Position numbers and translations under genes: made by a program. Under the pieces are notes generated by a model. That model worked only from the letters and a program-made list of their open reading frames with translations. It did no database searches and was not told where the DNA came from. A stretch of 64,000 nucleotides of DNA. It comes from VBDM01 sp035702665 (GTDB lineage: Bacteria; Pseudomonadota; Gammaproteobacteria; Burkholderiales; SG8-39). Shown in pieces: positions 1 through 7,022 of the stretch (the stretch's first letter is position 1; every line of letters starts with the position of its first letter). The stretch covers positions 1 through 64,000 of the forward strand of contig DASSQD010000107.1 in NCBI GenBank assembly GCA_035702665.1. The letters run 5' to 3'.

Positions 1-749
1 GCCACGCCCTCGAGGGGTGTCAGCATGGCACGCAGGGTCGGTTCCGCGGCGGCGCGTGTGAACACGTCGCCAAAGCCAGCGTAGACGCCGAAGGTGACGA
101 ACACCCCGACCGCGAGAAACGCGAGCAGCTTGACGACCGATTCGAACGCGATCGCGGCGACCATTCCCTGGTGGTGCTCGGCCGCGTCGAGATGGCGCGT
201 GCCGAAAGCGATGGTAAAAGCGGCGAGGATCAGGGCTACCCATAGCGCCGTGTCCTCGCGGATCGGCGCTGCGCTCACCTGCGTGGGCATGATGATTTCG
301 GGATATTGAACCAGGATCGTGAAGCTGTTTGATACCGCCTTCAGCTGCAGCGAGATGTAGGGAAGGATACCGACCACCGCGATGACGGTGACCAGCCCGC
401 CGAGCAGGGCACTCTTTCCGTAACGGGACGAAACAAAGTCCGCGAGCGAGGTAATGCGGTTCCGTTTCGAGATGCGCAGGATCTTGCGCAGCACCACCCA
501 CCACAAGGCGATCATCAAAGTCGGGCCAATGTAGATCGGCAGGAATCCGACCCCATCGCTGGCGGCGCGTCCCACGCTGCCGTAGAAGGTCCATGCCGTC
601 GCATACACGGCGAGCGACAGGCTGTAGATGTACGGGCTGGCAATAACCGGCCGGCCGGCGTCGGCACGCCGGTCGGCGTAGTACGCGATCGCGAACAGCA
701 GCCCGAGATAGGCGAAAGAGATGAGAATGATCGTCGTGCTGTGCAGCAT
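1..749 (-). CDS. cbrA: CbrA-type sensor histidine kinase, N-terminal symporter-like part (cut by window edge)
   Basis: About 249 N-terminal residues are present; the rest lies beyond base 1. I translated the minus strand directly. It starts MLHSTTIILISFAYLGLLF and gives at least five hydrophobic helices. It carries the sodium/solute-symporter-like signatures YATAWTFYGSVG, FLPIYIGPTLM, ITSLADFVSSRYGKS and ILPYISLQLKAV. This set is typical of the symporter domain fused to histidine kinases of the CbrA family, which in pseudomonads control carbon/nitrogen balance with CbrB. The kinase half is not visible, so a plain symporter cannot be fully excluded. The ATG lies 12 bases after the stop of the small upstream membrane gene and has no obvious Shine-Dalgarno of its own, which suggests translational coupling. 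Confidence 0.72.
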   Translation of the reverse strand, partial: MLHSTTIILISFAYLGLLFAIAYYADRRADAGRPVIASPYIYSLSLAVYATAWTFYGSVGRAASDGVGFLPIYIGPTLMIALWWVVLRKILRISKRNRITSLADFVSSRYGKSALLGGLVTVIAVVGILPYISLQLKAVSNSFTILVQYPEIIMPTQVSAAPIREDTALWVALILAAFTIAFGTRHLDAAEHHQGMVAAIAFESVVKLLAFLAVGVFVTFGVYAGFGDVFTRAAAEPTLRAMLTPLEGV

Positions 750-761
750 GGGCGGCCGGGT

Positions 762-959
762 CTAGCCGGCGGATTCGGCGAGGACGGCCATCGCGGCGAT
801 CAGCGCCGCCCAGGCGATGAACACGTAGGCGTACAGCGCCGGCACGCCGAACAGCGTGCCCGGGACGTTGAACAGCGCGAGAACCGGGTAGTTGAACAGC
901 AGGATGCCAAACATGCACAGGGCGACGAAGTGCTGCCCCTTGGTTTCGAAGTTGCTCAT
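762..959 (-). CDS. Small two-helix membrane protein upstream of cbrA (CbrX-like)
   Basis: A 65-residue protein with two hydrophobic stretches (about residues 10-30 and 38-60) and almost no soluble part. The start is supported by a GGGAGG Shine-Dalgarno six bases upstream. In Pseudomonas a short gene, cbrX, sits directly before cbrA and is translationally coupled to it. The position, size and 12-base spacing here match that arrangement, but I am matching context, not a recognised sequence motif. A role in assembly or tuning of the sensor kinase is inference. Confidence 0.6.
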   Translation of the reverse strand: MSNFETKGQHFVALCMFGILLFNYPVLALFNVPGTLFGVPALYAYVFIAWAALIAAMAVLAESAG

Positions 960-986
960 CCAGCCTCCCGCATAGAATGTAACGAA

Positions 987-1018
987 ATCAGTCGTGCGCG
1001 CGCACGCGCACGACTGAT
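987..1018 (-). terminator. Perfect 14-bp hairpin covering the stop codon of the kinase-USP gene
   Basis: ATCAGTCGTGCGCG (987-1000) and its exact complement (1005-1018) flank a four-base loop. The stop codon at 988-990 and the last codons of the kinase gene lie inside the stem. On the minus strand the stem is followed by TTCGTTACATTCT, which is only moderately T-rich. It is probably a terminator or 3'-end stabiliser separating the kinase operon from the cbrX-cbrA pair. Confidence 0.55.
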
Positions 1019-2385
1019 ACGCTGCAAGGCGCTTCCGCGACCACCTGGGCGCATACGCCGGCGAGCAGCCGCACCGAGCTGCCTCTGCGCGGGGCGCCGA
1101 TCAGCAAGTGGTCGACATCGTTCATCTTCGCATAGTCGACGAGCGCCGCCGCCGGCTTGTCCGACTCCAGTACGTGGCAGGTCAAGCGCTCCTCCGGCAG
1201 GTCCAGCGGCCTTGCCCAGTGCCGCAACTCGACCAAGCGCTTGATCTGGCGCCCGGTAGCGGTCCCCTCCTCGCCCTCGCCGTTCAGCGCAGCGGACGAA
1301 GGCACGACCGTCACGCACGCGATGCGGCAAGCCGGATCCGCCGCCAGCACGCCACGCGCTGCCCGACGCAGAGCCTCGAGCAGCATCTCGTTCCGCTCAT
1401 TGGGGGTGAGGGCCACGGCCGTGACCCGCGCCACCTGGGGCTGCTGCGACGGCGGCGGGCAGGGCGCGGGTTCGAAGCGCAAGGCCCGCAGCCTGCGATT
1501 TGTAAGAGTCAGCCACCCGGCGCGTCGCAACCTTCGAGCACGCTCTGTAAGTGCGACCCTCCGCGGGTTCGCCAAATCCAGGGCGATCTGATCGGCCGAA
1601 GCATAGCGTTGTCGGGCATCGACTTCGAGGCAGCGCAGGATGATCTCCTGGAGCCACTCCGGCGTCGCGGGAGCGAGCGCACGCGGCGGCACCGGATCGC
1701 GGTACAAGCGTTTGCGCAACTCGGAGGCGGCGCGCGGATGACCAAACGGCGGGCGTCCCGTGGCGAGTTCGTAAAGTATGCCGCCCAGCGCGTAAATATC
1801 GCTGCGCGGATCACAGCGCACACCCATGATCTGCTCGGGAGACATGTAGACCCAGTTGCCCACCGGAAAGTGCAGTTCCTCCGCGAGCAAGTCAGGGAGA
1901 TGTCCATGGTGGGCGAGCCCGAAATCGATGAGGATCGCCTCTCCACCCGGACGATACATGACGTTGGTCGGCTTGAGATCCAGGTGAACGACGTCCCGGC
2001 GGTGCAGATCGTGCAGTGCGATGGCCAGCGCCGACCCCAGACGTACGATCTCGCCGGACGGCAACGGGGTACGCGGCAAGTATTCGCTCAGCCTCTCGCC
2101 ATCGATGTGCTGAATCACCAGATACGGCGTGGTTTCGACGTCCCCGTACGCAACCAGGGTTGGATGGTGGGGGCCCTGGCCCAGAGCCCCCAGGACCATG
2201 CGACAGACTTCGAAGCCGATCACGTTTACTGCGCGTTCCCCGGCGCCGAGTCGGGGAACCTTCATGATCAGCGGAAGCGGGCCGCGTGGACCGGCCAAGC
2301 GGAAGATGAGCGCCATGCTACCCGCGTGGATCAGGTCACCCAGCCGAAAGCCGTCGATCTCGCAGCCTGGGCTGATGCGAGTCAT
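988..2385 (-). CDS. Bifunctional Ser/Thr protein kinase / universal stress protein
   Basis: A 465-residue protein. The N-terminal Hanks-type kinase domain (about 10-275) has the ATP lysine in LIMKV (K42), an alpha-C glutamate candidate (E59), the catalytic loop HLDLKPTN (D136), the DFG triad (154-156) and MSPEQ in place of APE. The glycine loop is degenerate (HAGSMALIF), and the residue before the catalytic Asp is Leu, so this is a non-RD kinase that should not need activation-loop phosphorylation. After a linker (about 290-315) comes a UspA-type domain to the C terminus, with the nucleotide-site-like GAPRRGSSVRLLAG and PCSVSVV. The gene follows a phosphoesterase gene by 26 bases, so both are probably co-transcribed. 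Targets are unknown. There is no transmembrane segment, so it is cytosolic. Confidence 0.88.
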   Translation of the reverse strand: MTRISPGCEIDGFRLGDLIHAGSMALIFRLAGPRGPLPLIMKVPRLGAGERAVNVIGFEVCRMVLGALGQGPHHPTLVAYGDVETTPYLVIQHIDGERLSEYLPRTPLPSGEIVRLGSALAIALHDLHRRDVVHLDLKPTNVMYRPGGEAILIDFGLAHHGHLPDLLAEELHFPVGNWVYMSPEQIMGVRCDPRSDIYALGGILYELATGRPPFGHPRAASELRKRLYRDPVPPRALAPATPEWLQEIILRCLEVDARQRYASADQIALDLANPRRVALTERARRLRRAGWLTLTNRRLRALRFEPAPCPPPSQQPQVARVTAVALTPNERNEMLLEALRRAARGVLAADPACRIACVTVVPSSAALNGEGEEGTATGRQIKRLVELRHWARPLDLPEERLTCHVLESDKPAAALVDYAKMNDVDHLLIGAPRRGSSVRLLAGVCAQVVAEAPCSVSVVRVRAHD

Positions 2386-2411
2386 TCGGGTCGTCAGGAG
2401 ACTGCGCGCAT

Positions 2412-3152
2412 CTACGCTCCGCGCTCCAGGCGCAAGGCGATCCGCTCCGGGAGCCCGGCGGCGCGAACCTTCATCGCGGCACCGCGATGGTCATAGGGGA
2501 CGCGATAGAAGGTGATCCTTTCCCGCTCGGTGTCGAACAGCGCGTAGCAAGCGGCGTTGTTTCGGTCACGCGGCTGGCCGGCCGATCCAACGATGGCCAG
2601 CCACTGACGCTGCCGAGTCGCTGGGATGGAAGTATCCGGAGTGGGCTGAAACAGCGCAGGACGTCCATCCGCCCCCCGAAAATAGAGCTGCTGCTCGTGC
2701 ACGTGTCCACAGAAAACGTACTGCGCCCCGCCCGCGCGAATGCTCGCGTCGGCTTGCGCGGGGCTGGTGATGTAGACCCACTGCTCGGGAGCCGCGGCAC
2801 TGGCGTGGACAAAAAGCATGTCGTCCTCCCTAACCGCAAGCGGCAACGCCTCCAGAAAAGCGCGTTGATTCGGGCCCAACTGTCCTCGAGTCCAAGCGAT
2901 AGCCGCTTGAGCGTGTGTATTCAGACCGGCTTCGCGGCCGAGAGCCGCAGCGTCGTGGTTGCCAAGCACCACTACAGCACCGTCCTCCGCGTGACTCTCT
3001 ATCAAGTCCAGGACAGCCACCGGGTCCGCCCCATAGCCGACCAAGTCGCCAAGGAATGCGAACCGATCAGCCCCGAGGGCTCGCGCGTGGTCGAGGCAAG
3101 TGGAGATAGCCTCCAAGTTGCTGTGAATGTCAGCGAACATGGCCATCTTCAT
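2412..3152 (-). CDS. Calcineurin-like metallophosphoesterase
   Basis: A 246-residue protein with the full dinuclear-metal motif set: FADIHSN (D8, H10), GDLVGYGADP (D36), GNHD (64-67) and FCGHVHEQ (about 148-155). GDxVGYGxxP is typical of the YfcE/PP-like bacterial subfamily that includes protein phosphatases and small phosphodiesterases. It sits between a response regulator gene (47-base gap) and a Ser/Thr kinase gene (26-base gap), all in one direction. The tempting inference is that it removes phosphate from kinase targets, but the substrate cannot be read from the sequence. Methionines at residues 1, 3 and 5 make the exact start uncertain by a few codons. Confidence 0.85.
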   Translation of the reverse strand: MKMAMFADIHSNLEAISTCLDHARALGADRFAFLGDLVGYGADPVAVLDLIESHAEDGAVVVLGNHDAAALGREAGLNTHAQAAIAWTRGQLGPNQRAFLEALPLAVREDDMLFVHASAAAPEQWVYITSPAQADASIRAGGAQYVFCGHVHEQQLYFRGADGRPALFQPTPDTSIPATRQRQWLAIVGSAGQPRDRNNAACYALFDTERERITFYRVPYDHRGAAMKVRAAGLPERIALRLERGA

Positions 3153-3199
3153 ATGGCGCGCTCGCCTGGCAATTTGCGTGCGCGTGGCGGCGTGTTGCC

Positions 3200-3871
3200 T
3201 CAGTTCGAGCCGGCGTTCCGGACGCGATACCCGAGACCACGCACCGTAACGATCTCGACGCCGCCAGCCCTGAGCTTCTTGCGCAAGCGATGCACGTAGA
3301 CCTCGATCGCGTTGGTGCTAACCTCTTCGCCCCATTCGCACAAGTGATCCAGGAGCTGCCCTTTGCTCACCCAGCGTCCAGCGCGCTGCAGCAGCATCTC
3401 CAGCAGCGTGCTCTCGCGCGCCGACAGATCCACGACCTCCCCATTGATCCTGGCGACCCTGCCGATAGGGTCATAGCTGAGCCCCCCGTGCCGAAACAAC
3501 ATGGGCGTGCCAGGGGTTCGGCGTGCAAGCGCGCGCACGCGTGCCTTCAGTTCCTCCAAGGCAAAGGGTTTCGCCAAGTAGTCATCAGCGCCGAGATCGA
3601 GCCCGCGCACGCGATCCCCTATACCGCTCTGTGCAGTCAGGATGAGGACGGGCAGCTCCCGGCTCCGGCCCCGCAACCGTTTCAGCACCTCCAGACCGCC
3701 CATCTTCGGCAGGTTCAAATCAAGGATCAGCAGGTCAAACTCGAAAGTTGCAGTCGCGCTGTCGGCTTCAGCGCCGGTCCTGACGCAGTCAACCGCGTAC
3801 CCGGACTCACGTAGGCTGCGGGTGAGCCCTTCCGCCAGCAGCGAGTCATCTTCTGCGATCAGGATCCGCAT
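3200..3871 (-). CDS. OmpR/QseB-family response regulator
   Basis: A 223-residue two-domain regulator. The receiver domain (1-115) has the acidic pair E7-D8-D9, phosphoacceptor D51 (LILDLNLP), T79 (LILTA) and K101 (YLAKPF). The winged-helix output domain (about 124-219) ends with the characteristic VYVHRLRKKL and VRGLGYRV. The closest well-known types are QseB, PmrA and TctD. No histidine kinase gene is adjacent; the next genes in the same direction encode a phosphoesterase and a Ser/Thr kinase, so its partner is unknown. It is probably the first gene of that transcription unit. Confidence 0.9.
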   Translation of the reverse strand: MRILIAEDDSLLAEGLTRSLRESGYAVDCVRTGAEADSATATFEFDLLILDLNLPKMGGLEVLKRLRGRSRELPVLILTAQSGIGDRVRGLDLGADDYLAKPFALEELKARVRALARRTPGTPMLFRHGGLSYDPIGRVARINGEVVDLSARESTLLEMLLQRAGRWVSKGQLLDHLCEWGEEVSTNAIEVYVHRLRKKLRAGGVEIVTVRGLGYRVRNAGSN

Positions 3872-3969
3872 CCATTCCCCCTCCGACCGGGGCCCGCATT
3901 CTTCTTTTCCGCGGGGTCTGCAGCTCTTTGATTCAGTCTAGCAAAAACTCGATCCCAAGCGTGCACGCC

Positions 3970-3998
3970 AAAAAAAGCCCCGCCGGAGCGAGGCTTTT
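3970..3998 (-). terminator. Intrinsic terminator of groESL
   Basis: On the minus strand GCCTCGC-TCCG-GCGGGGC forms a GC-rich stem with one mismatch and is followed by seven T residues. It begins about 30 bases after the groL stop codon. Confidence 0.88.
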
Positions 3999-4023
3999 CC
4001 TTCTGCAGGTCGCTTTCGGCGAC

Positions 4024-5679
4024 TTACATGTCCATGCCGTCCATCCCGCCCATTCCCCCACCCATTCCGTGGGCATGGCCGCCGCCGGCATTCTTCTTGT
4101 CCTCGACCAACTCAGCCACCGTGGCGTCGGTGGTAAGGAGCAAGCCCGCAACCGAAGCCGCATTTTGCAGCGCGGTGCGCGAGACTTTGGTCGGATCGAG
4201 AACGCCCATTTCGACCATGTCGCCGAACTGCTCGGTTTGAGCGTTGAAGCCGAAATTGCCCTTGCCCTCGGCGACCTTGTTCATGACGACGGAGGGCTCC
4301 GCGCCGGAATTCGCCACGATCTGGCGCAATGGCTCCTCGAGCGCGCGCCTGATGATCTTGATGCCCGCGTCCTGGTCGGGATTTTCACCTTTTAGTTTAT
4401 CGAGCGCCGCCCTTGCACGTATGTAGGCCACGCCTCCGCCGGCCACGATCCCTTCCTCGACGGCGGCGCGCGTAGCATGCAGCGCATCCTCGACCCGAGC
4501 CTTCTTTTCCTTCATCTCGACTTCGGTGGCCGCGCCGACCTTGATCACCGCAACGCCGCCCGCGAGCTTGGCCACGCGCTCCTGCAGCTTCTCCTTGTCG
4601 TAGTCGCTGGTGGCTTCGTCGATCTGGGTACGGATGTTCTTGACGCGCGCCTCGATTGCCTTCGCATCGCCCGCACCGTCGATGATGGTCGTTTCCTCCT
4701 TCGCCACCTCGATACGCTTAGCGCGTCCGAGATCCTTCAGCGTCGCCTTCTCCAGCGTAAGGCCCACTTCCTCGGCGATCACCTGGCCGCCCGTCAGAAT
4801 GGCGATGTCCTCGAGCATTGCCTTGCGCCGATCGCCGAATCCGGGCGCCTTTACGGCCGATGTCTTGAGAATCCCCCGCAGATTGTTCACCACCAGGGTC
4901 GCAAGGGCCTCGCCTTCGACTTCCTCGGCGATTATCAGGAGCGGCTTCCCGGATTTCGCGACCTGCTCGAGGACCGGCAGCAGGTCGCGGATGCTCGAGA
5001 TCTTCTTGTCGTGCAGCAGAATGTAGGGCTCATCCAGGACCGAGATCTGCTTCTCGGCGTTATTGATGAAGTACGGGGACAGATAGCCGCGGTCGAACTG
5101 CATGCCTTCGACCACTTCGAGCTCGTTTTCCAGTCCCTTGCCGTCCTCGACGGTGATCACACCTTCCTTTCCGACCTTGTCCATGGCGTCGGAGATGATC
5201 TTGCCGATCGCCTCGTCCGCGTTCGCGGAAATCGCGCCGACTTGGGCGATCTCCTTGCTCGTGGTGCACGGCTTAGACAGCTTCTTGAGCTCCTCGACCA
5301 CGACGGCGACACCCTTGTCGATCCCGCGCTTGAGGTCCATCGGGTTCATGCCGGAGGCGACGAACTTCATCCCTTCCCGCACGATCGATTGCGCGAGCAC
5401 AGTAGCGGTCGTCGTTCCGTCGCCTGCCACATCCGAAGTCTTGGACGCGACTTCCTTCACCATTTGCGCGCCCATGTTCTCGAATTTATCCTTGAGCTCG
5501 ATTTCCTTGGCGACCGAGACGCCGTCCTTGGTCACGGTCGGCGCACCGAACGAGCGCTCCAGCACGACGTTGCGGCCTTTGGGGCCGAGCGTCACTTTCA
5601 CCGCGTCGGCCAGGATGTTGACTCCGGCAAGCAGCTTGTGCCTTGCGGGCTCGTGAAAACGTACATCTTTAGCGGGCAT
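4024..5679 (-). CDS. groL: Chaperonin GroEL (60 kDa)
   Basis: A complete 551-residue GroEL, the usual length. It has the nucleotide-site motifs KVTLGPKGRNVVLE and SDVAGDGTTTATVLAQ (catalytic Asp inside GDGTTT), the apical-domain GFGDRRKAML, and the GGGVAYIRA and NAASVAGLLLTT segments. The flexible GGM-rich C-terminal tail is present (GMGGGMGGMDGMDM). It forms the double-ring cytosolic folding chamber capped by GroES. groS lies 36 bases upstream in the same operon. Transcription is expected to be repressed by HrcA through the CIRCE element before groS. The start MPAKDVRF is canonical. Confidence 0.98.
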   Translation of the reverse strand: MPAKDVRFHEPARHKLLAGVNILADAVKVTLGPKGRNVVLERSFGAPTVTKDGVSVAKEIELKDKFENMGAQMVKEVASKTSDVAGDGTTTATVLAQSIVREGMKFVASGMNPMDLKRGIDKGVAVVVEELKKLSKPCTTSKEIAQVGAISANADEAIGKIISDAMDKVGKEGVITVEDGKGLENELEVVEGMQFDRGYLSPYFINNAEKQISVLDEPYILLHDKKISSIRDLLPVLEQVAKSGKPLLIIAEEVEGEALATLVVNNLRGILKTSAVKAPGFGDRRKAMLEDIAILTGGQVIAEEVGLTLEKATLKDLGRAKRIEVAKEETTIIDGAGDAKAIEARVKNIRTQIDEATSDYDKEKLQERVAKLAGGVAVIKVGAATEVEMKEKKARVEDALHATRAAVEEGIVAGGGVAYIRARAALDKLKGENPDQDAGIKIIRRALEEPLRQIVANSGAEPSVVMNKVAEGKGNFGFNAQTEQFGDMVEMGVLDPTKVSRTALQNAASVAGLLLTTDATVAELVEDKKNAGGGHAHGMGGGMGGMDGMDM

Positions 5680-5715
5680 GTCTCACTCCTGAGTTTGTGA
5701 TCGTTTCGTCTGAAC

Positions 5716-6012
5716 CTACTTGGCGACGACACCCATGATGTCGTCCTCGCGCATGACCAGGTATTCGGTCCCCTCGACCTTCACGGCTTGGCCCGAGTAT
5801 TTGCCGAAGAGGATGCGATCGCCGACCTTGACGTCGAGCGGTCGCACCTTGCCGTCCTCGAGGATCTTGCCCTTGCCGACCGCGACCACTTCACCCTGAT
5901 CCGGCTTTTCCCCGGCGGTGTCCGGAATCACAATCCCGCCGGCTGATTTGTTCTCCGCGTCGAGGCGCTTCACCACGACGCGATCATGCAAGGGTCGAAT
6001 CTTGTTCATCAT
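5716..6012 (-). CDS. groS: Co-chaperonin GroES (10 kDa)
   Basis: 98 residues with the family signatures IRPLHDRVVVKR, the mobile loop around SAGGIVIPDTAGEKP, and GDRILFGKYSG. It caps the GroEL ring. Two consecutive ATG codons occur; the first has a GGAGG nine bases upstream and is kept, although most homologues begin MNKIRPLH, which corresponds to the second. It is the first gene of the groESL operon, preceded by a sigma-70-like promoter and a perfect CIRCE operator. Confidence 0.98.
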   Translation of the reverse strand: MMNKIRPLHDRVVVKRLDAENKSAGGIVIPDTAGEKPDQGEVVAVGKGKILEDGKVRPLDVKVGDRILFGKYSGQAVKVEGTEYLVMREDDIMGVVAK

Positions 6013-6088
6013 TGGGGATATCCTCCATTAGCAAAAGTTAGCAGCCACTGACCACCGATGGCGGCATCGAATAAGGGGAGAACGCGTA

Positions 6089-6115
6089 TTAGCACTCGTC
6101 TACAGCGAGTGCTAA
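6089..6115 (-). promoter_or_regulatory. CIRCE operator (HrcA binding site) of groESL
   Basis: A perfect inverted repeat, TTAGCACTC-N9-GAGTGCTAA, with all 18 conserved positions intact. It lies 76 bases before the groS start and directly downstream of the -10 box, where bound HrcA would block transcription until heat stress inactivates it. Confidence 0.97.
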
Positions 6116-6143
6116 TGATACGGACGAGGCCTTCGGATTTCAA
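6115..6143 (-). promoter_or_regulatory. groESL promoter, sigma-70-like with a possible sigma-32 overlap
   Basis: On the minus strand TTGAAA, a 17-base spacer and TATCAT match the sigma-70 consensus at 5/6 in each box. The CIRCE repeat overlaps the end of the -10 box and the predicted start point. The -35 region reads CTTGAAA, which is also the sigma-32 -35 consensus; the matching heat-shock -10 (CCGTATCA) is only partial. Dual control is therefore possible but unproven. Confidence 0.75.
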
Positions 6144-6264
6144 GTCCTTTGCGCGGGCTTCGTGCCCAAGGGGGCATCGGCCGCTTACCAGCATCCCTTA
6201 CGATATCGATGCATTCGAGCTTATCTGGAGAAGTTGGATTACATAGGTCCAGCAACCACTTGGC

Positions 6265-6294
6265 TTGACACGAGTTTCGTCATTGGATTACAGT
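6265..6294 (+). promoter_or_regulatory. Predicted promoter of the outer-membrane protein gene
   Basis: TTGACA (perfect -35) is followed after 18 bases by TACAGT (4/6). It is 65 bases before the ATG of the beta-barrel gene. The 346-base gap 6013-6358 otherwise holds only the divergent groES control region. Confidence 0.55.
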
Positions 6295-6358
6295 GCAAAG
6301 CTACTCTCGGTTTCAGACCTTTCCCAGGAACCAAGAGGGGAACAAGGGGACCCACTCG

Positions 6359-6997
6359 ATGAAATGCCCAGTTCTGCGCTACGTGGTCGCGTCTGCTCTG
6401 CTGGCGGCCCCCTTAGGGAGCGCCGTAGCTGCCGACTACTGGTATGCGGGTGTGGGGCTGGGGTACGGGAAGATCGAGTTCTATCCAGCTGACTTCTCCT
6501 CCAACGGAGCAGCGCAGGAAACGATACGCGATGCCGACCTTGGCTTCACGGGCGCAATTGGCGCGCAGCTGACCCGTAACTGGGCAGTCGAAGTGAATTT
6601 CATCCAGCTCGGCAAATTCTCATACAAATACGCCATCGGAGCGAACACCCAGGAAGACGTATACGAGGTCTCCGGCTGGGGAGGTTCCCTTCTGCCGACG
6701 GTTCCGTTGACCCGGAATTTCTCTTTGTTCGGTCGGCTCGGGGCCTTGGCATCTCAAACGCGAGTTACCGTCAGGAACCCTTTCGTAGGGGGCGTACCGA
6801 CGAACTCGATCACCGCGTTCCAGACCAACCAAACCAGTTTCCTCAGCGGATTTGGCGCCCAGTATTTCGTAAATCGGGACTTCGGTATCCGCGTCGAATA
6901 CCAGAACCTCGGCAAGGTCGGCAGCAGCGGTTGCAGCACCTGCACCGGTCGTGCCAACGCGCAATTCCTTTCAGCCAGCGCCCTCTTCACGTTCTAG
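6359..6997 (+). CDS. Outer-membrane beta-barrel protein (OmpA/OmpW-like porin domain)
   Basis: A 212-residue protein beginning MKCPVLRYVVASALLAA, a clear signal peptide with predicted cleavage after SAVA. The mature part is built of alternating amphipathic strands (WYAGVGLGYGKIEF, NWAVEVNFIQLG, FSLFGRLGALA, FGIRVEYQNLGKV) and ends in Phe (SASALFTF), the usual beta-barrel assembly signal. Strand number suggests an eight-stranded barrel. A CSTC pair in a late loop could form a disulfide. I chose the ATG at 6359 over an upstream in-frame start because it places the signal peptide at the N terminus and is preceded by an AAGGGGA ribosome site. Function unknown beyond outer-membrane location. Confidence 0.85.
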   Translation: MKCPVLRYVVASALLAAPLGSAVAADYWYAGVGLGYGKIEFYPADFSSNGAAQETIRDADLGFTGAIGAQLTRNWAVEVNFIQLGKFSYKYAIGANTQEDVYEVSGWGGSLLPTVPLTRNFSLFGRLGALASQTRVTVRNPFVGGVPTNSITAFQTNQTSFLSGFGAQYFVNRDFGIRVEYQNLGKVGSSGCSTCTGRANAQFLSASALFTF

Positions 6998-7022
6998 AGC
7001 TTGCACAGCGCGAGCCCGCGTT

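Noticed and set aside
4477..5700. 407-codon open frame antisense to groL
   Set aside because: It is the reverse-strand shadow of a GC-rich conserved gene, has no ribosome site or recognisable domain, and groL itself is unmistakable.
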